In this document: positions 18,101 to 26,137 of the stretch, piece by piece | Position numbering within the stretch: position 1 is the first letter of the stretch | Layout of the letters: each line of letters opens with the position of its first letter | NCBI GenBank assembly: GCA_036000965.1 | Contig: DASYUT010000288.1 | Location: forward strand, 33,630 to 97,629 | Length of the DNA stretch: 64,000 nt | Direction: 5' to 3' | Origin: Actinomycetes bacterium | Lineage (GTDB): Bacteria; Actinomycetota; CALGFH01 | Position numbers and translations under genes: made by a program | Notes under the pieces: model-generated | The model's input: the letters and a program-made list of their open reading frames with translations, nothing else | The model's database searches: none | What the model was told of the DNA's origin: nothing

Positions 18101-18371
18101 CCAGGGCCGGAAGGGCGGGCATCGCGGCCCGGACGGTGCGGTCGAGCCCGCGCACCTCCCGCCTGCCGGCGACCCGCTGGGCAACCGCGACCCCCGACGC
18201 GGACGGCGGCGCGGAGCGGAGCGCGTCCTGCAGCACCGACTCGCCCGCCGCCCGCAGGTACATGGCGCCGGCGCTGGCCACCGCGACGGCGAACGACGTC
18301 ACCGCGAGCAGCGACACGGTGAGCCCGACCCGGGCCGCCAGCCCCCGGAGGGCGAGGCGGAGACTGATCAC
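15186..18371 (-). CDS. large FtsX/MacB-type ABC permease
   Basis: 1061 residues from a GTG at 18371 preceded by GGAGGGGCGCCG. The N-terminal helix (VGLTVSLLAVTSFAVAVASAG) is followed by a long extracytoplasmic domain, a first FtsX-like helix group (about 300-500), a second extracytoplasmic domain and a final FtsX group ending near the C-terminus (YLTGRRRGFELAVLDALGA). The duplicated architecture lets one polypeptide form the full permease. Such systems extract lipoproteins or lipids, or transmit mechanical signals; the substrate is unknown. Confidence 0.87.
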   Translation of the reverse strand: MISLRLALRGLAARVGLTVSLLAVTSFAVAVASAGAMYLRAAGESVLQDALRSAPPSASGVAVAQRVAGRREVRGLDRTVRAAMPALPALEPPVTGFDTTEPTALARPGADVPGEERPTAKLASRSGLCQHLVVLRGRCPGPTALDAPAEAAISDRAAAKLHMGVGDRLDAGLVLGANGVAREAKVVAVYRPTQEDPWWWGHDLFYNPAKDTEVRDAPLDAVLLDDSAMQAVVGGAADVTARWDFPLEARRVRLRDAPGLALAVGDFRGKLAEAYPQAALQTGLPSLVERAEEGRQALTVPVLLATVQLVALGLLILVVVAAMAAEARAGEVALAKVRGATTGQAFGLATLELALVAVAAVPGGLALGWLGTGLIARAQLVPGVPVVVTPLAVAAALAAGAVALAAAAAAGLGAVRRRVLDQWRQARSDRVGRRSLLVEVVLLAVAAAALANLRTGGARPAGTYDPLAVLAPALVVLAGALVAGRVLPFVASVLVRVTARSRRLAPFIGARQVARRGGAALRVVVALAAAFGLVAFAVTVRQDMSRNRHDRAMTETGAARRADVGFPAGSLGPEQVRAADPSGRTAMAAFRYTGSLASSGREATVLGVQADRYQGIGFWRGDFAAERLGRLLAPLRRTPIPPLELGPATGLEVDLGVDDLRAAGPVTLVADVRGADGSGGPVLLGRLQDGPIRPYRAGLDPAVLRSDGPYQLRRLYLDRGVGRFFSVSATFRFDSVRVQQAGVWRVVESFDDPARWNPVNDGDYTPADELGSDAGDEGRATTVKVEAPSFATGIGLVHASVPRAVPAVVTPGFLSAESARVGQVVRVGSPTEGDIALRVTGVAEVLPGTGGAEVAALVDLDGLLAQALRNPNAQVSANQVWTSGGRAADGVLDRLRARGVEVEAVTAAADRERALAREAPSLALLLLMVGAAAGAVLATGGVMLHLYLTGRRRGFELAVLDALGARRRDLWAPVAVEQGSLVGYGVLVGGAVGLAAALVALPAIPQFLDRPEVPPPIYTPDWLALGGALGLALVVVALGLAAVVAGLVRKARPELLREEEA

Positions 18372-18387
18372 CGGCGCCCCTCCCGCA

Positions 18388-19731
18388 TCATCGGCTTCCC
18401 TTGCCGGGGAGCCAGCCGACGAAGTCGCCGGGCGCCGCATAGCTGACCCGGGTCGACGGGTCGTCGACCCGGACGAAGGTCCAGTTGCCGCTGTCCGGGA
18501 ACAGCAGCCAGTCGCCGTCAGGGCTGAACTCGATGCGGAGGTTGTCGTGCCTGCGCCCCGCCTCGAGCAGCACCGGCCGCCCCTTGGCGGGGACGTAGGA
18601 GACCGTCGGGCGCCCGGTCACCCGGAACGTCCCGGTCTCGAAGGTCTGCGCGTAGGCGTACCCGCCCGCCGGTCCCCAGACGACCGGGTACGCGCCGGGC
18701 AGCTCGACCGGGATCGCCTGCCACCGTCGGCTGCTGAGGTCGACCAGCAGCAGAGCTGCTCCCTGGCGCCAGAAGACGTCCTGCGACTGCCGGTGCATCT
18801 TGGGGTGGATGCTGACCAGGGCCTGCCTGCCGTCTGGCGAGAGCCAGGCGTTGCCGACGGCGAAGTCGCCGGGGTCGGCGTCGAACTCCACCGTGCGGGC
18901 GGCGGCGGCCACCGCGTCGGCGCCGAGGACGTTCCGGTACCCGCCCGAGCGGTGCCAGAGCCGCAGCCCGCGGTCCGCGCCGCCGGCCTCTGGCACCAGT
19001 GCCGCCTGGCCGTCCCTGGCCAGGTCGAGGGCGCAGTCGGGCAGGCTGGCGAGCTGGCGCCCGCCCGGGTCGAGCAGGGTGGTCTCCCCGCCCCCGGTGG
19101 GGCCGGGCCCGGTCGAGCGTGCAGCCTCCCCGGTTGCACGCTCGACCCGGCCCGGCCCGCTGCCTGGCTCGCCGGCGCAGACCGCGACCATGGCGCCATC
19201 GGCCGACTGGCGGGTCGGCGCGGCGGCGACCGTGCCGGGTGGGGACAGCCGGCGCACCTGGCCCTCGACCAGGCGCACGGCCACGGGGCTCCCGTCGGCG
19301 AGGTAGCCGTAGACGATGGCGCCGTCCGGGCTCATCATGGCCCGGCCCTGGCCGCTGGCGGAGCTCGGGTTGGTCTCCGGGTCGGCGGTGAGCTGGTCGG
19401 CCCGCCCGAGGGTGCGCTGGGCCCGGCCGTCCGACGTGACCGCCCGCACCACGCCCCCGTCGTCCATCCAGGCTAGCTCGCCGAGTCCCCTGAGCTGCTC
19501 GATCGGTCCTTCGGCGCCGCTGACCGCGAGCGGCGGCGGCGCGGGCGGAGTGGGGGCTCGGACCGTCCGGCCGGTGACCGACCGCCACCCGGTGACGCCC
19601 CCGGCCGCGAGCCCCAGGAGCAGCAGGACGACCGGGACCACCACCGCGGCCCGGTGCCCGCCGGGCACGCCCGCGGGCGCTGCGCGCTCCCGCTGCCGGC
19701 CCGGGCGGAACCGCGTCCGGACGCTGGTCAT
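18388..19731 (-). CDS. membrane-anchored beta-propeller-like protein 2
   Basis: 447 residues. A basic cytoplasmic N-terminus precedes one membrane helix (AAVVVPVVLLLLGLAAGG), then an extracytoplasmic domain with repeated blade-like motifs (MMSPDGAIVYGYLADG, WLSPDGRQALVSIHPK, EFSPDGDWLLFPDSG) typical of PD40/WD40-like propellers. The start overlaps the upstream stop as ATGA. A large inverted repeat at 19100-19158 lies inside the coding sequence. It probably works with the FtsX-type transporter encoded next, 16 bases downstream. Confidence 0.8.
   Translation of the reverse strand: MTSVRTRFRPGRQRERAAPAGVPGGHRAAVVVPVVLLLLGLAAGGVTGWRSVTGRTVRAPTPPAPPPLAVSGAEGPIEQLRGLGELAWMDDGGVVRAVTSDGRAQRTLGRADQLTADPETNPSSASGQGRAMMSPDGAIVYGYLADGSPVAVRLVEGQVRRLSPPGTVAAAPTRQSADGAMVAVCAGEPGSGPGRVERATGEAARSTGPGPTGGGETTLLDPGGRQLASLPDCALDLARDGQAALVPEAGGADRGLRLWHRSGGYRNVLGADAVAAAARTVEFDADPGDFAVGNAWLSPDGRQALVSIHPKMHRQSQDVFWRQGAALLLVDLSSRRWQAIPVELPGAYPVVWGPAGGYAYAQTFETGTFRVTGRPTVSYVPAKGRPVLLEAGRRHDNLRIEFSPDGDWLLFPDSGNWTFVRVDDPSTRVSYAAPGDFVGWLPGKGSR
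19100..19158. repeat. 24-base inverted repeat inside a coding sequence
   Basis: Arms 19100-19123 and 19135-19158 are complementary with one mismatch, around an 11-base loop. This is far longer than other hairpins within genes here and encodes a Gly/Pro/Arg stretch, so protein constraint alone is unlikely to explain it. Confidence 0.8.
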
Positions 19732-20990
19732 GGGGCCGTCCCTGGCCAGGCGAGCAGCGTGCCGGTGACCGGCACGGTGCTTCGCTCCGACGGCTCCGCG
19801 GTCCGCAGCAGGGTCCAGCCGCCCGGTGACGAGACCGCGAGGAACTGCCCGTCGGGCGAGAACGCGAAGCCGTCGGCGCGTTCCATGGCCGGCCCGGCCA
19901 GGATCGTGGCGGCCACGCCGGTGCGCTCGTCCCAGCCGAGCACGTACCCGCCGCCCCTCCGCGAGGCCAGGCTCGCCTCGCCCAGACCGCCGCGGCGGTC
20001 CACGGCGACCATGGCGAGGCGGCGCTCCTGGGGGTCCTGGCCGATCCAGGAGAGCCAGACCGTCTCGTACCCGGGCACGAGCTCGACCCGCTTGACCGGG
20101 CCGGTGGCGACCGGCACGAGCAGCAGGGCCCAGCGCCCTCCAGGGGCGCCGGCGGCCACCGCGACCGTCTTGCCGTCGGGGCTCACGGCCACGGCCCCGA
20201 CGGAGGCGCCCCGGCCGGTGGCCGACTCGAGCCGGCGGCGGTCCAGGAGGGTGCGGAGCGGTCCGCCCGCACGGCCGACCAGCACCGAGCTTCCCCGCGT
20301 GGTGCGCCGGTAGGGCACCTGCGGCCCGCCCGCCCCGGCTACCACGGGGGTGCCAGCCGCCCAGCTCACCGGACAGCCGAGGCCCACCTCGACGGCCTTG
20401 CCGCCCTTGACGGGCAGCAGCAGGGCAGGAGCGGCCGCGGTCTCGTCCCTGCCGGCCGCCCGTGCGGCCCGGCGCTCCTGGTCGGGCAGGGGGCGCCGGC
20501 CACAGGCGAGCACCCGGTCGCCCGGGCCGGCGATGCCGCCGGCCCGGAAGTCGACCTTGGTCAGCGCGGCGGCCGTGCCGTTCCGGTCGATGGTCAGCAC
20601 CGCGTTGCCGCCGAGCGCGACCGCCGGCGTCCCGCCCCGGGCCGGAAGCACGGCCACCGGGGCGAACTCGGAGCTGAGCGCGCGGCGCCCGGTGCCGTCC
20701 AGCTTGACCTCGTCCACCCGGCCCAGCCCGGCCACCACCATCGGGCCGGCGAGCGCGGCCTGCTGCATCACCTCGCCACCGTGGGGCAGCACGGACCCTT
20801 CGGCGTCGGCGGCCGGGGTCGGCGGCAGCGACACGACCGGGGCCGGCGGGGCTGGGCGGGGCGCCACCGCCCAGCCGATCGCGAGACCGGCCAGCAGCCC
20901 GGCAACGGCCAGGACGAGCCCACGGCGCAGCGGCCGCGGCGGCGCCGGCGTGTCGTCCCAGACGTCGGCGTCGCCAAGCAGGTTCCCCAC
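19728..20990 (-). CDS. membrane-anchored beta-propeller-like protein 1
   Basis: 420 residues from a GTG at 20990 (MGNLLGDADVWDD). A short acidic cytoplasmic tail and an RRG stop precede one helix (LVLAVAGLLAGLAIGWAV). The outside domain has propeller-like repeats (AVSPDGKTVAVAAG, AFSPDGQFLAVSSPGG). It resembles the adjacent gene in plan, suggesting an old duplication, and is the first gene of the transporter operon. The function is not known; periplasmic sensing or substrate capture for the permease is an inference. Confidence 0.78.
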   Translation of the reverse strand: MGNLLGDADVWDDTPAPPRPLRRGLVLAVAGLLAGLAIGWAVAPRPAPPAPVVSLPPTPAADAEGSVLPHGGEVMQQAALAGPMVVAGLGRVDEVKLDGTGRRALSSEFAPVAVLPARGGTPAVALGGNAVLTIDRNGTAAALTKVDFRAGGIAGPGDRVLACGRRPLPDQERRAARAAGRDETAAAPALLLPVKGGKAVEVGLGCPVSWAAGTPVVAGAGGPQVPYRRTTRGSSVLVGRAGGPLRTLLDRRRLESATGRGASVGAVAVSPDGKTVAVAAGAPGGRWALLLVPVATGPVKRVELVPGYETVWLSWIGQDPQERRLAMVAVDRRGGLGEASLASRRGGGYVLGWDERTGVAATILAGPAMERADGFAFSPDGQFLAVSSPGGWTLLRTAEPSERSTVPVTGTLLAWPGTAP

Positions 20991-21074
20991 CCGATCACCT
21001 CGCTGGTGGTGACGTACTGAGCAATGTAGGCACGGTTGCTGAGAACTTGCTGAGCTGGGAGACCCGGCCGGCGG

Positions 21075-21203
21075 TGCCGCCCGACCCCACCGGCCGGCCG
21101 TCCCGACCCCACCGGCCGGCCGGACCGACCCGCCAGCCGGCCGGACCGACCCCGCCAGCCGGCCGGACCGACCCCGCCAGCCGGCCGGACCCCGCCGGCC
21201 GGT
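21075..21203. repeat. 22-base tandem repeat between genes
   Basis: Roughly five degenerate copies of a 22-base unit containing CCGGCCGGACCGACCCC lie between the flavoprotein stop (21203) and the propeller operon start. The repeated CCGGCCGG palindromes can fold, so the array may act as a terminator. Confidence 0.75.
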
Positions 21204-22831
21204 CAGCCCGACCGCCGCCACGCGGCGGTGCCGGCCGCGAGCAGGCCGGCGCCGGCGGCCAGACCGGCCAGGACCGCCGGGCGGCGGCGGTCGGCCAGGG
21301 CTTGCCGGGCGGCCAGGTCGCCAGCGGCGCCGTGCACCCCGCCCCCGGGCGGCACGCCGGCGCCGCCCAGGTAAAGCCCCTTGAGCGGGGTGCCCCAGCG
21401 CCACCAGGAGGGGCCGGGGCGGAAGACGAGCTGCTGGTCGATGGCGAACGACCCGGCGGTGATGTCGCCACCGACGAGCGCCGGGTCGGCCGCCTCGAGG
21501 TCGGCGGGCGTCCAGACCCGCCGGGCGGCTACCCGCTCGCTGAAGCCAGGCGCCTTGGCCTCGATCTCCGCCTCGATCCGGTCCAGGAACGGCCCGGCAG
21601 AGCGGGCCCAGCCGCCCTTGGCCCGCGGCCGCAGGGCGTCCCCGGCCGGCACCGCCGGCACGTGTGCGTACCCCCAGAGGGTGTGCCTGCCGGCCGGGGC
21701 CCGGCTCGGGTCGGCCAGGGACTGCTGGCCGAGGATGAGGGTGGGGCGGCCGGGCAGGAGCCCGTAGGACGCCTCCCAGGCGGCCCTGCTCATCGCCTGG
21801 ACCGAGTCGCCGACGTGGACGACCGCGGCCCGCCGGCACTCCTCGGCCGCCCACGGCACAGGCCCGTCCAAGGCCCAGTCGACCTTGAACGTGCCCAGCC
21901 CAGGCCGGAACCGCCGCACCTCCTCCAGGGCGGCGGGCGGGAACGCGTCGGGGCCGGCCAGCCGGATCGCCGTGCCGGTGTCGATCGCGGCGATGACCGC
22001 GCGCCGGGCCGAGAGGCTCACGCCCCCGGCCTCCACACCAGCGGCCCGCCCTCGTTCCACTACGATGCGGTCGACCCGGGCCCCGGTCACGATCACGCCG
22101 CCAGCGGCGCGGAGCGCCGAGGCCAGCGCGGCGCTGATCGCCCCGCTGCCCCCTTCGGCCACCGGCATGCCGAAGCGCTCGCCGAGCAGGTGGAGCAGCA
22201 GCGCGTACACACCGGTCCCGGGCGCCTCGGGCTGCAGGTCGGCGTGCATGGCCGGGGCGACCAGGAAGGCGCGGGCCTCGGCCGACTCGAACCGCTCGGC
22301 GACCGCGCTGGCGCCCTGGACCACGATCCGGGCGAACTCGAGCGCGCTCGCGACCCCGCCGAGGCGCCGCGCGAGCTGGGCCCCGGCGGCGACGGGCCAG
22401 CGCACCATCTGGGCGCGCAGGAAGGGGACGAGGGCGTCCCCGAACGTGTCGTCCAGCGCCTTCCAGGCGGCGCCGTCGCCGAGATGGACCTTGTCGATCG
22501 AGGCGGCCGTCTCCTCCCCGGAGCGGCCCAGGGCGATGGCCCGGTTGCCGGGGAAAGGGTGGGCGGCGGGCAGCGGGGCGTGCAGGAACCGCAGCCCGTG
22601 GGCGCCGAGGTCGCGCTCGGCGATGGCCGGGGCGACCCCGACCAGCGGGAAGAAGGCGGCCCCGAAGTCGTGCCTGAAGCCGGGCAGGGTGCACTCGAGG
22701 GTGCGCGCCGCCCCGCCCACGTCGGCGTTCGCCTCGACCAGGCAGACCGACCACCCGGCCTCGGCCAGGCGCAGGGCAGCGGCCAGCCCGTTGGGCCCCC
22801 CGCCAGCGACGATCGCGTCATAGTCGGCCAT
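21203..22831 (-). CDS. phytoene dehydrogenase-like FAD-dependent oxidoreductase
   Basis: 542 residues from the ATG at 22831, preceded by GGAAAGG. The N-terminal dinucleotide motif is DAIVAGGGPNGLAAALRLAEAGWSVCLVEAN with DVGGAART next. The C-terminal FAD segment is KGLYLGGAGVPPGGGVHGAAGDLAA. This is the CrtI/NAD(P)-binding amine-oxidase-like superfamily. No carotenoid synthesis genes lie nearby, so the substrate is open. It is divergent from mrp. Confidence 0.88.
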   Translation of the reverse strand: MADYDAIVAGGGPNGLAAALRLAEAGWSVCLVEANADVGGAARTLECTLPGFRHDFGAAFFPLVGVAPAIAERDLGAHGLRFLHAPLPAAHPFPGNRAIALGRSGEETAASIDKVHLGDGAAWKALDDTFGDALVPFLRAQMVRWPVAAGAQLARRLGGVASALEFARIVVQGASAVAERFESAEARAFLVAPAMHADLQPEAPGTGVYALLLHLLGERFGMPVAEGGSGAISAALASALRAAGGVIVTGARVDRIVVERGRAAGVEAGGVSLSARRAVIAAIDTGTAIRLAGPDAFPPAALEEVRRFRPGLGTFKVDWALDGPVPWAAEECRRAAVVHVGDSVQAMSRAAWEASYGLLPGRPTLILGQQSLADPSRAPAGRHTLWGYAHVPAVPAGDALRPRAKGGWARSAGPFLDRIEAEIEAKAPGFSERVAARRVWTPADLEAADPALVGGDITAGSFAIDQQLVFRPGPSWWRWGTPLKGLYLGGAGVPPGGGVHGAAGDLAARQALADRRRPAVLAGLAAGAGLLAAGTAAWRRSG

Positions 22832-22961
22832 CGGGCACCTTTCCGGGAACAGTCTTGGGCGGCGGGCGGCCGGGCGTCGCCCGTTTGCTACAGTGCGATG
22901 GTAGGGCGGTTTCCCCGCCAGCTCTTCCCGGCGCGCCGCGCCCACCGAGGTGAACGCTCCC

Positions 22962-24071
22962 ATGGTCACGCAGGACGAGGTCCACGCCGCGCTCGGGCAG
23001 GTCATGGACCCCGAGATCCACAAGCCCATCACCGAGCTCGACATGGTCAAGAGCATCTCGATCGACGGGGCCGGCGTGGTCACCGTCGAGGTGCTGCTGA
23101 CCATCCCAGGGTGCCCCCTGAAGGACCGCATCACCAAGGACGTGACCGCGGCCGTGTCGCCGCTGCCCGGCGTCCGGGGGGTGGTGGTCGAGCTCGGCAC
23201 GATGACCGAGGAGCAGCGCCAGGCCATGGTGACCCGGCTGCGCGGCCCAGGCGCGGCCCAGGAGAAGAAGGTCTCGTTCTGGGGCGAGGAGTCCTCGACC
23301 CGGGTCCTCGCGGTCGCCTCGGGCAAGGGCGGCGTGGGCAAGTCGTCGGTGACCGTCAACCTGGCCGCCGCGCTCGCCGCCCAGGGCCGCCGGGTCGCGG
23401 TGGTGGACTGCGACATCTACGGCTTCTCGGTCCCCCGCATGCTGGGCGCGACCGGCCGCCCCGTCGGCTTCAACGGCATGATCATGCCGCTCGAGGCGCA
23501 CGGGGTGAAGGTCATCTCGATCGGCTTCTTCATCGACGCGGACAAGCCGGTGATGTGGCGCGGGCCGATGCTGCACCGGGCCGTGCAGCAGTTCCTCACC
23601 GACGTGTACTGGGGCGACCTCGACTACGTGCTCGCCGACCTCCCGCCCGGCACCGGCGACGTGTCCATCTCGCTGGCGCAGATGCTCCCCGGGGCCGAGA
23701 TGCTGCTGGTGACCACGCCCCAGGAGGCAGCCGAGCGGGTCGCGATCCTGGCCGGCAAGTTCGCCCTGGCCAACCAGATGCGGATCGCCGGCGTGATCGA
23801 GAACATGAGCTACTTCATCTGCCCGGGCTGCGACGAGCGCCACCAGATCTTCGGCCAGGGCGGCGGCGAGATACTCGCCCGCGACCTGGGCACGCGCGTC
23901 CTCGGCCGGATCCCGATCGACACCCGGCTGCGCGAGGGCGGCGACACCGGCAAGCCGCTGGTCGTCTCCGACCCGGACGCGCCGGCCAGCCAGGAGCTGC
24001 TCAAGGTGGCCGCGGCCCTCCCGCCGAACCCCCGCTCCCTGGTGGGCAAGCGCCTCACCCTGCTCACCTGA
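22962..24071 (+). CDS. mrp: Mrp/NBP35 family iron-sulfur cluster carrier ATPase
   Basis: 369 residues from the ATG at 22962, which GAGGTG precedes at good spacing; an in-frame GTG at 22950 is an alternative. An N-terminal MIP18-like domain (EVHAALGQVMDPEIHKPI, IPGCPLKD) is followed by a ParA-like P-loop (ASGKGGVGKSSVTVNLAAAL), ADLPPGTGDVSISLAQ, and a metal-binding Cys-x2-Cys (ICPGCDERH). Mrp dimers carry and transfer Fe-S clusters using ATP. The gene ends in two successive hairpins. Confidence 0.95.
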   Translation: MVTQDEVHAALGQVMDPEIHKPITELDMVKSISIDGAGVVTVEVLLTIPGCPLKDRITKDVTAAVSPLPGVRGVVVELGTMTEEQRQAMVTRLRGPGAAQEKKVSFWGEESSTRVLAVASGKGGVGKSSVTVNLAAALAAQGRRVAVVDCDIYGFSVPRMLGATGRPVGFNGMIMPLEAHGVKVISIGFFIDADKPVMWRGPMLHRAVQQFLTDVYWGDLDYVLADLPPGTGDVSISLAQMLPGAEMLLVTTPQEAAERVAILAGKFALANQMRIAGVIENMSYFICPGCDERHQIFGQGGGEILARDLGTRVLGRIPIDTRLREGGDTGKPLVVSDPDAPASQELLKVAAALPPNPRSLVGKRLTLLT

Positions 24072-24072
24072 C

Positions 24073-24112
24073 GGGCCGTGCGGCGCCGCAACGGCGCCGC
24101 GCCGCACGGCCC
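24073..24112 (+). terminator. GC-rich terminator hairpin after mrp
   Basis: GGGCCGTGCGGCGC (24073-24086) pairs perfectly with GCGCCGCACGGCCC (24099-24112) and begins right at the mrp stop. Confidence 0.7.
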
Positions 24113-24143
24113 GGAGTCGCCTGCGGCGACGTCCATCAGATGC

Positions 24144-24182
24144 TGACCAAGTTCGACCCAAAAAGCGGGTCGAACTTGGTCA
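24144..24182. terminator. bidirectional hairpin that includes the tatB stop codon
   Basis: TGACCAAGTTCGACCC (24144-24159) pairs perfectly with GGGTCGAACTTGGTCA (24167-24182) around loop AAAAAGC. The tatB stop codon (24180-24182) is the end of the right arm. The region between mrp and tatB is convergent, so this probably ends both transcripts. Confidence 0.75.
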
Positions 24183-24542
24183 CGTCGCCTCCAGGTCCAC
24201 CGGGGGTGGGCCGGTCTCGGGGGGGTTGGCCGCGGTGGCTTCGGTGGGGCCGTCGCCGTTGGCGGCCCGCCGCAGCTCCTCCATCTGCCCTTCGATGTCC
24301 ATCAGGTCGCGCACGTAGCCGCGCGCCTGTTCGCGCAGCGAGCCGACCCGCAGGTCGGGCAGGTTCAGGTCCGACAGCTCGGCCTCGTCCTTGAGCTGGT
24401 CGAGGGCGTTCTGGGTGGTGAGCCGGAGCTTGCCGAGGAAGCGGCCGGCCTGCCTGGCCATCTCGGGGAGCCGCTCGGGGCCGAACACGACGAGGCAGAC
24501 GAGGACGATGACGAAGATCTCGCCCAGGCCGACGTTGAACAC
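24180..24542 (-). CDS. tatB: Sec-independent protein translocase subunit TatB
   Basis: 120 residues. A short N-terminal membrane helix (GLGEIFVIVLVCLVVF) is followed by the GPERLPE hinge and an amphipathic helix, then a charged helix-rich tail. TatB with TatC recognises twin-arginine signal peptides. The length is short for TatB but fits actinobacterial forms; a TatA role cannot be excluded. It follows the HtrA-type protease by nine bases, an arrangement common in actinobacteria. Confidence 0.88.
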   Translation of the reverse strand: MFNVGLGEIFVIVLVCLVVFGPERLPEMARQAGRFLGKLRLTTQNALDQLKDEAELSDLNLPDLRVGSLREQARGYVRDLMDIEGQMEELRRAANGDGPTEATAANPPETGPPPVDLEAT

Positions 24543-24551
24543 CGCGCGCTC

Positions 24552-25946
24552 CTACCTCGACGCCGACTGGTCGATGGGCGTGATGCTGAGGATGAACTCG
24601 TCGCCGCCCCGGACGACCACGATGGGGATGGTCTGGCCGACCTCGACCTTCCGGACGGCCACCTTCAGCTCGTCCCAGCCCCGCACGGGCCGGGCGTTGA
24701 CCCGCACGACGAGGTCGCCCCCGCGCAGGCCGGCCCGGGCCGCCGGGCTGCCCGGGAGCACGCTCTGGACGAGCGCACCGGTCCGCCCCCGGAGCTGATA
24801 CCGGTCGGCGACCTCGGGGCTCAGGTCAGCGACCGCCTGCACGCCGAGGAAGGGGACCCGGACCTTGCGGCCGGCGATGAGCTGCCTGGCCACGTCGAGG
24901 GCCTCGTCGATCGGGATCGCGAAGCCGACCCCCGCGTTGGCCTCGGTCTCGCCGTTGGTGGCGATGGCGGTGTTGATGCCCACGACCTGCCCCCTGGCGT
25001 TGGCGAGGGCCCCGCCCGAGTTCCCCGGGTTGATGGCCGCGTCGGTCTGGATGGCGTCGACCAGGTCCTCCTCGCGCGCGCTGTCCCCCGGGACCTGCAC
25101 GACCCGGTGCAGGGCCGAGACGATGCCGGTGGTCACCGAGCCCTGCAGCCCGAACGGGCTGCCCACGGCGACGGCGAGCTCGCCCACCCGCAGGTCGGCC
25201 GACCTGCCGAAGGTCGCGACGGGCAGGCCGGAGCGGTTCACCTTGATGACCGCGAGGTCGTTGGCCGGGTCGCGTCCGACCAGGCGTGCCTTGAGCGTCT
25301 CGGCCGTCGGCAGGGTCACCTGGATCCGGTCGGCGCCCGCGACCACGTGGCTGTTGGTCAGCATGTACCCGTCCTGGCGCATGATGACCGCCGACCCGGT
25401 GGCCCGGTTCGTTCCGGACTTGGTCTCGATCTGCACCACGACCGGCAGCAGCGCCCCGGCGACGGCCTGGACCTGGCCGCCCGACGCCCGGCTGGGCGTG
25501 AAGACCTGGGTGACTGCCGGGCTGGGCTCGGCCACCCGCGGCTGGGAGTGGCCGCCGGTCAGGGCGGCCCCCACCCCGCCGCCGATCAGGCCGGACAGCA
25601 GGGCGACGGCGACGACCCAGAGCAGGGCGGGCATCCCTGGTCTCCGGCTGGCCCGGCGGGCCGGCGGCAAGGTCAGGCCCGGCGCGGCGGGCGGGGCCGG
25701 CGGCGCGGCGGCCCCCGTCGGCGGCGCGGCCGGCGATTCGGCCGGCGGGGCCGCTGGCGCCAGCCAGGCTCCCAGGTCCGGGTGCGTCGAAGGGCCCCAC
25801 GGGGGCCAGGCATCGGCCGGTCCGGCAGCCGGCGGGTGGCGCAGCGGTTCAGTGGGTCGGTCCAAGCAGCGAGCTCCTCGCCCCGCGTCGGCGGCACCGG
25901 CTCCGGCTTGCCGCCCGGCGGGTACTCGACACCGTCGGTGCGCCAC
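24552..25946 (-). CDS. membrane-anchored HtrA/DegP serine protease with PDZ domain
   Basis: 464 residues by the continuous frame. A Pro/Ala-rich cytoplasmic segment precedes one membrane helix (ALLWVVAVALLSGLIGGGVGAAL). The outer S1C domain has TNSHVV, NDLAVIKV and NPGNSGGAL as catalytic His, Asp and Ser motifs, and a PDZ domain follows (LPGSPAARAGLRGGDLVV). The N-terminus is doubtful: the adjacent frame from a GTG at 25987 reads MTGWPTEPSGAYPEW...VEYPPGGKPEP, which looks more like a genuine start. A frameshift near 25840-25870 is suspected. Confidence 0.9.
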   Translation of the reverse strand: MAHRRCRVPAGRQAGAGAADAGRGARCLDRPTEPLRHPPAAGPADAWPPWGPSTHPDLGAWLAPAAPPAESPAAPPTGAAAPPAPPAAPGLTLPPARRASRRPGMPALLWVVAVALLSGLIGGGVGAALTGGHSQPRVAEPSPAVTQVFTPSRASGGQVQAVAGALLPVVVQIETKSGTNRATGSAVIMRQDGYMLTNSHVVAGADRIQVTLPTAETLKARLVGRDPANDLAVIKVNRSGLPVATFGRSADLRVGELAVAVGSPFGLQGSVTTGIVSALHRVVQVPGDSAREEDLVDAIQTDAAINPGNSGGALANARGQVVGINTAIATNGETEANAGVGFAIPIDEALDVARQLIAGRKVRVPFLGVQAVADLSPEVADRYQLRGRTGALVQSVLPGSPAARAGLRGGDLVVRVNARPVRGWDELKVAVRKVEVGQTIPIVVVRGGDEFILSITPIDQSASR

Positions 25947-26137
25947 TCAGGGTAAGCCCCGCTCGGCTCGGTCGGCCACCCAGTCACGGACCGCAGCGAG
26001 GAACGCGTACCACTCCCGCGGCATGGACGCTAGGCTGCCGGTACCGGAACTGACCCATGCGACAGGAGAGCCCGCGAGCGCGCCCGCGCGACCCGCAGCC
26101 ATCTGTACGAGACCTCGAGAGAAAGAAGGAGCCGACC

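Noticed and set aside
14994..18446. 1150-codon plus-strand open frame over the FtsX-type permease
   Set aside because: Histidine/glycine/arginine-rich text without motifs; the minus strand encodes the helices and the FtsX signatures.
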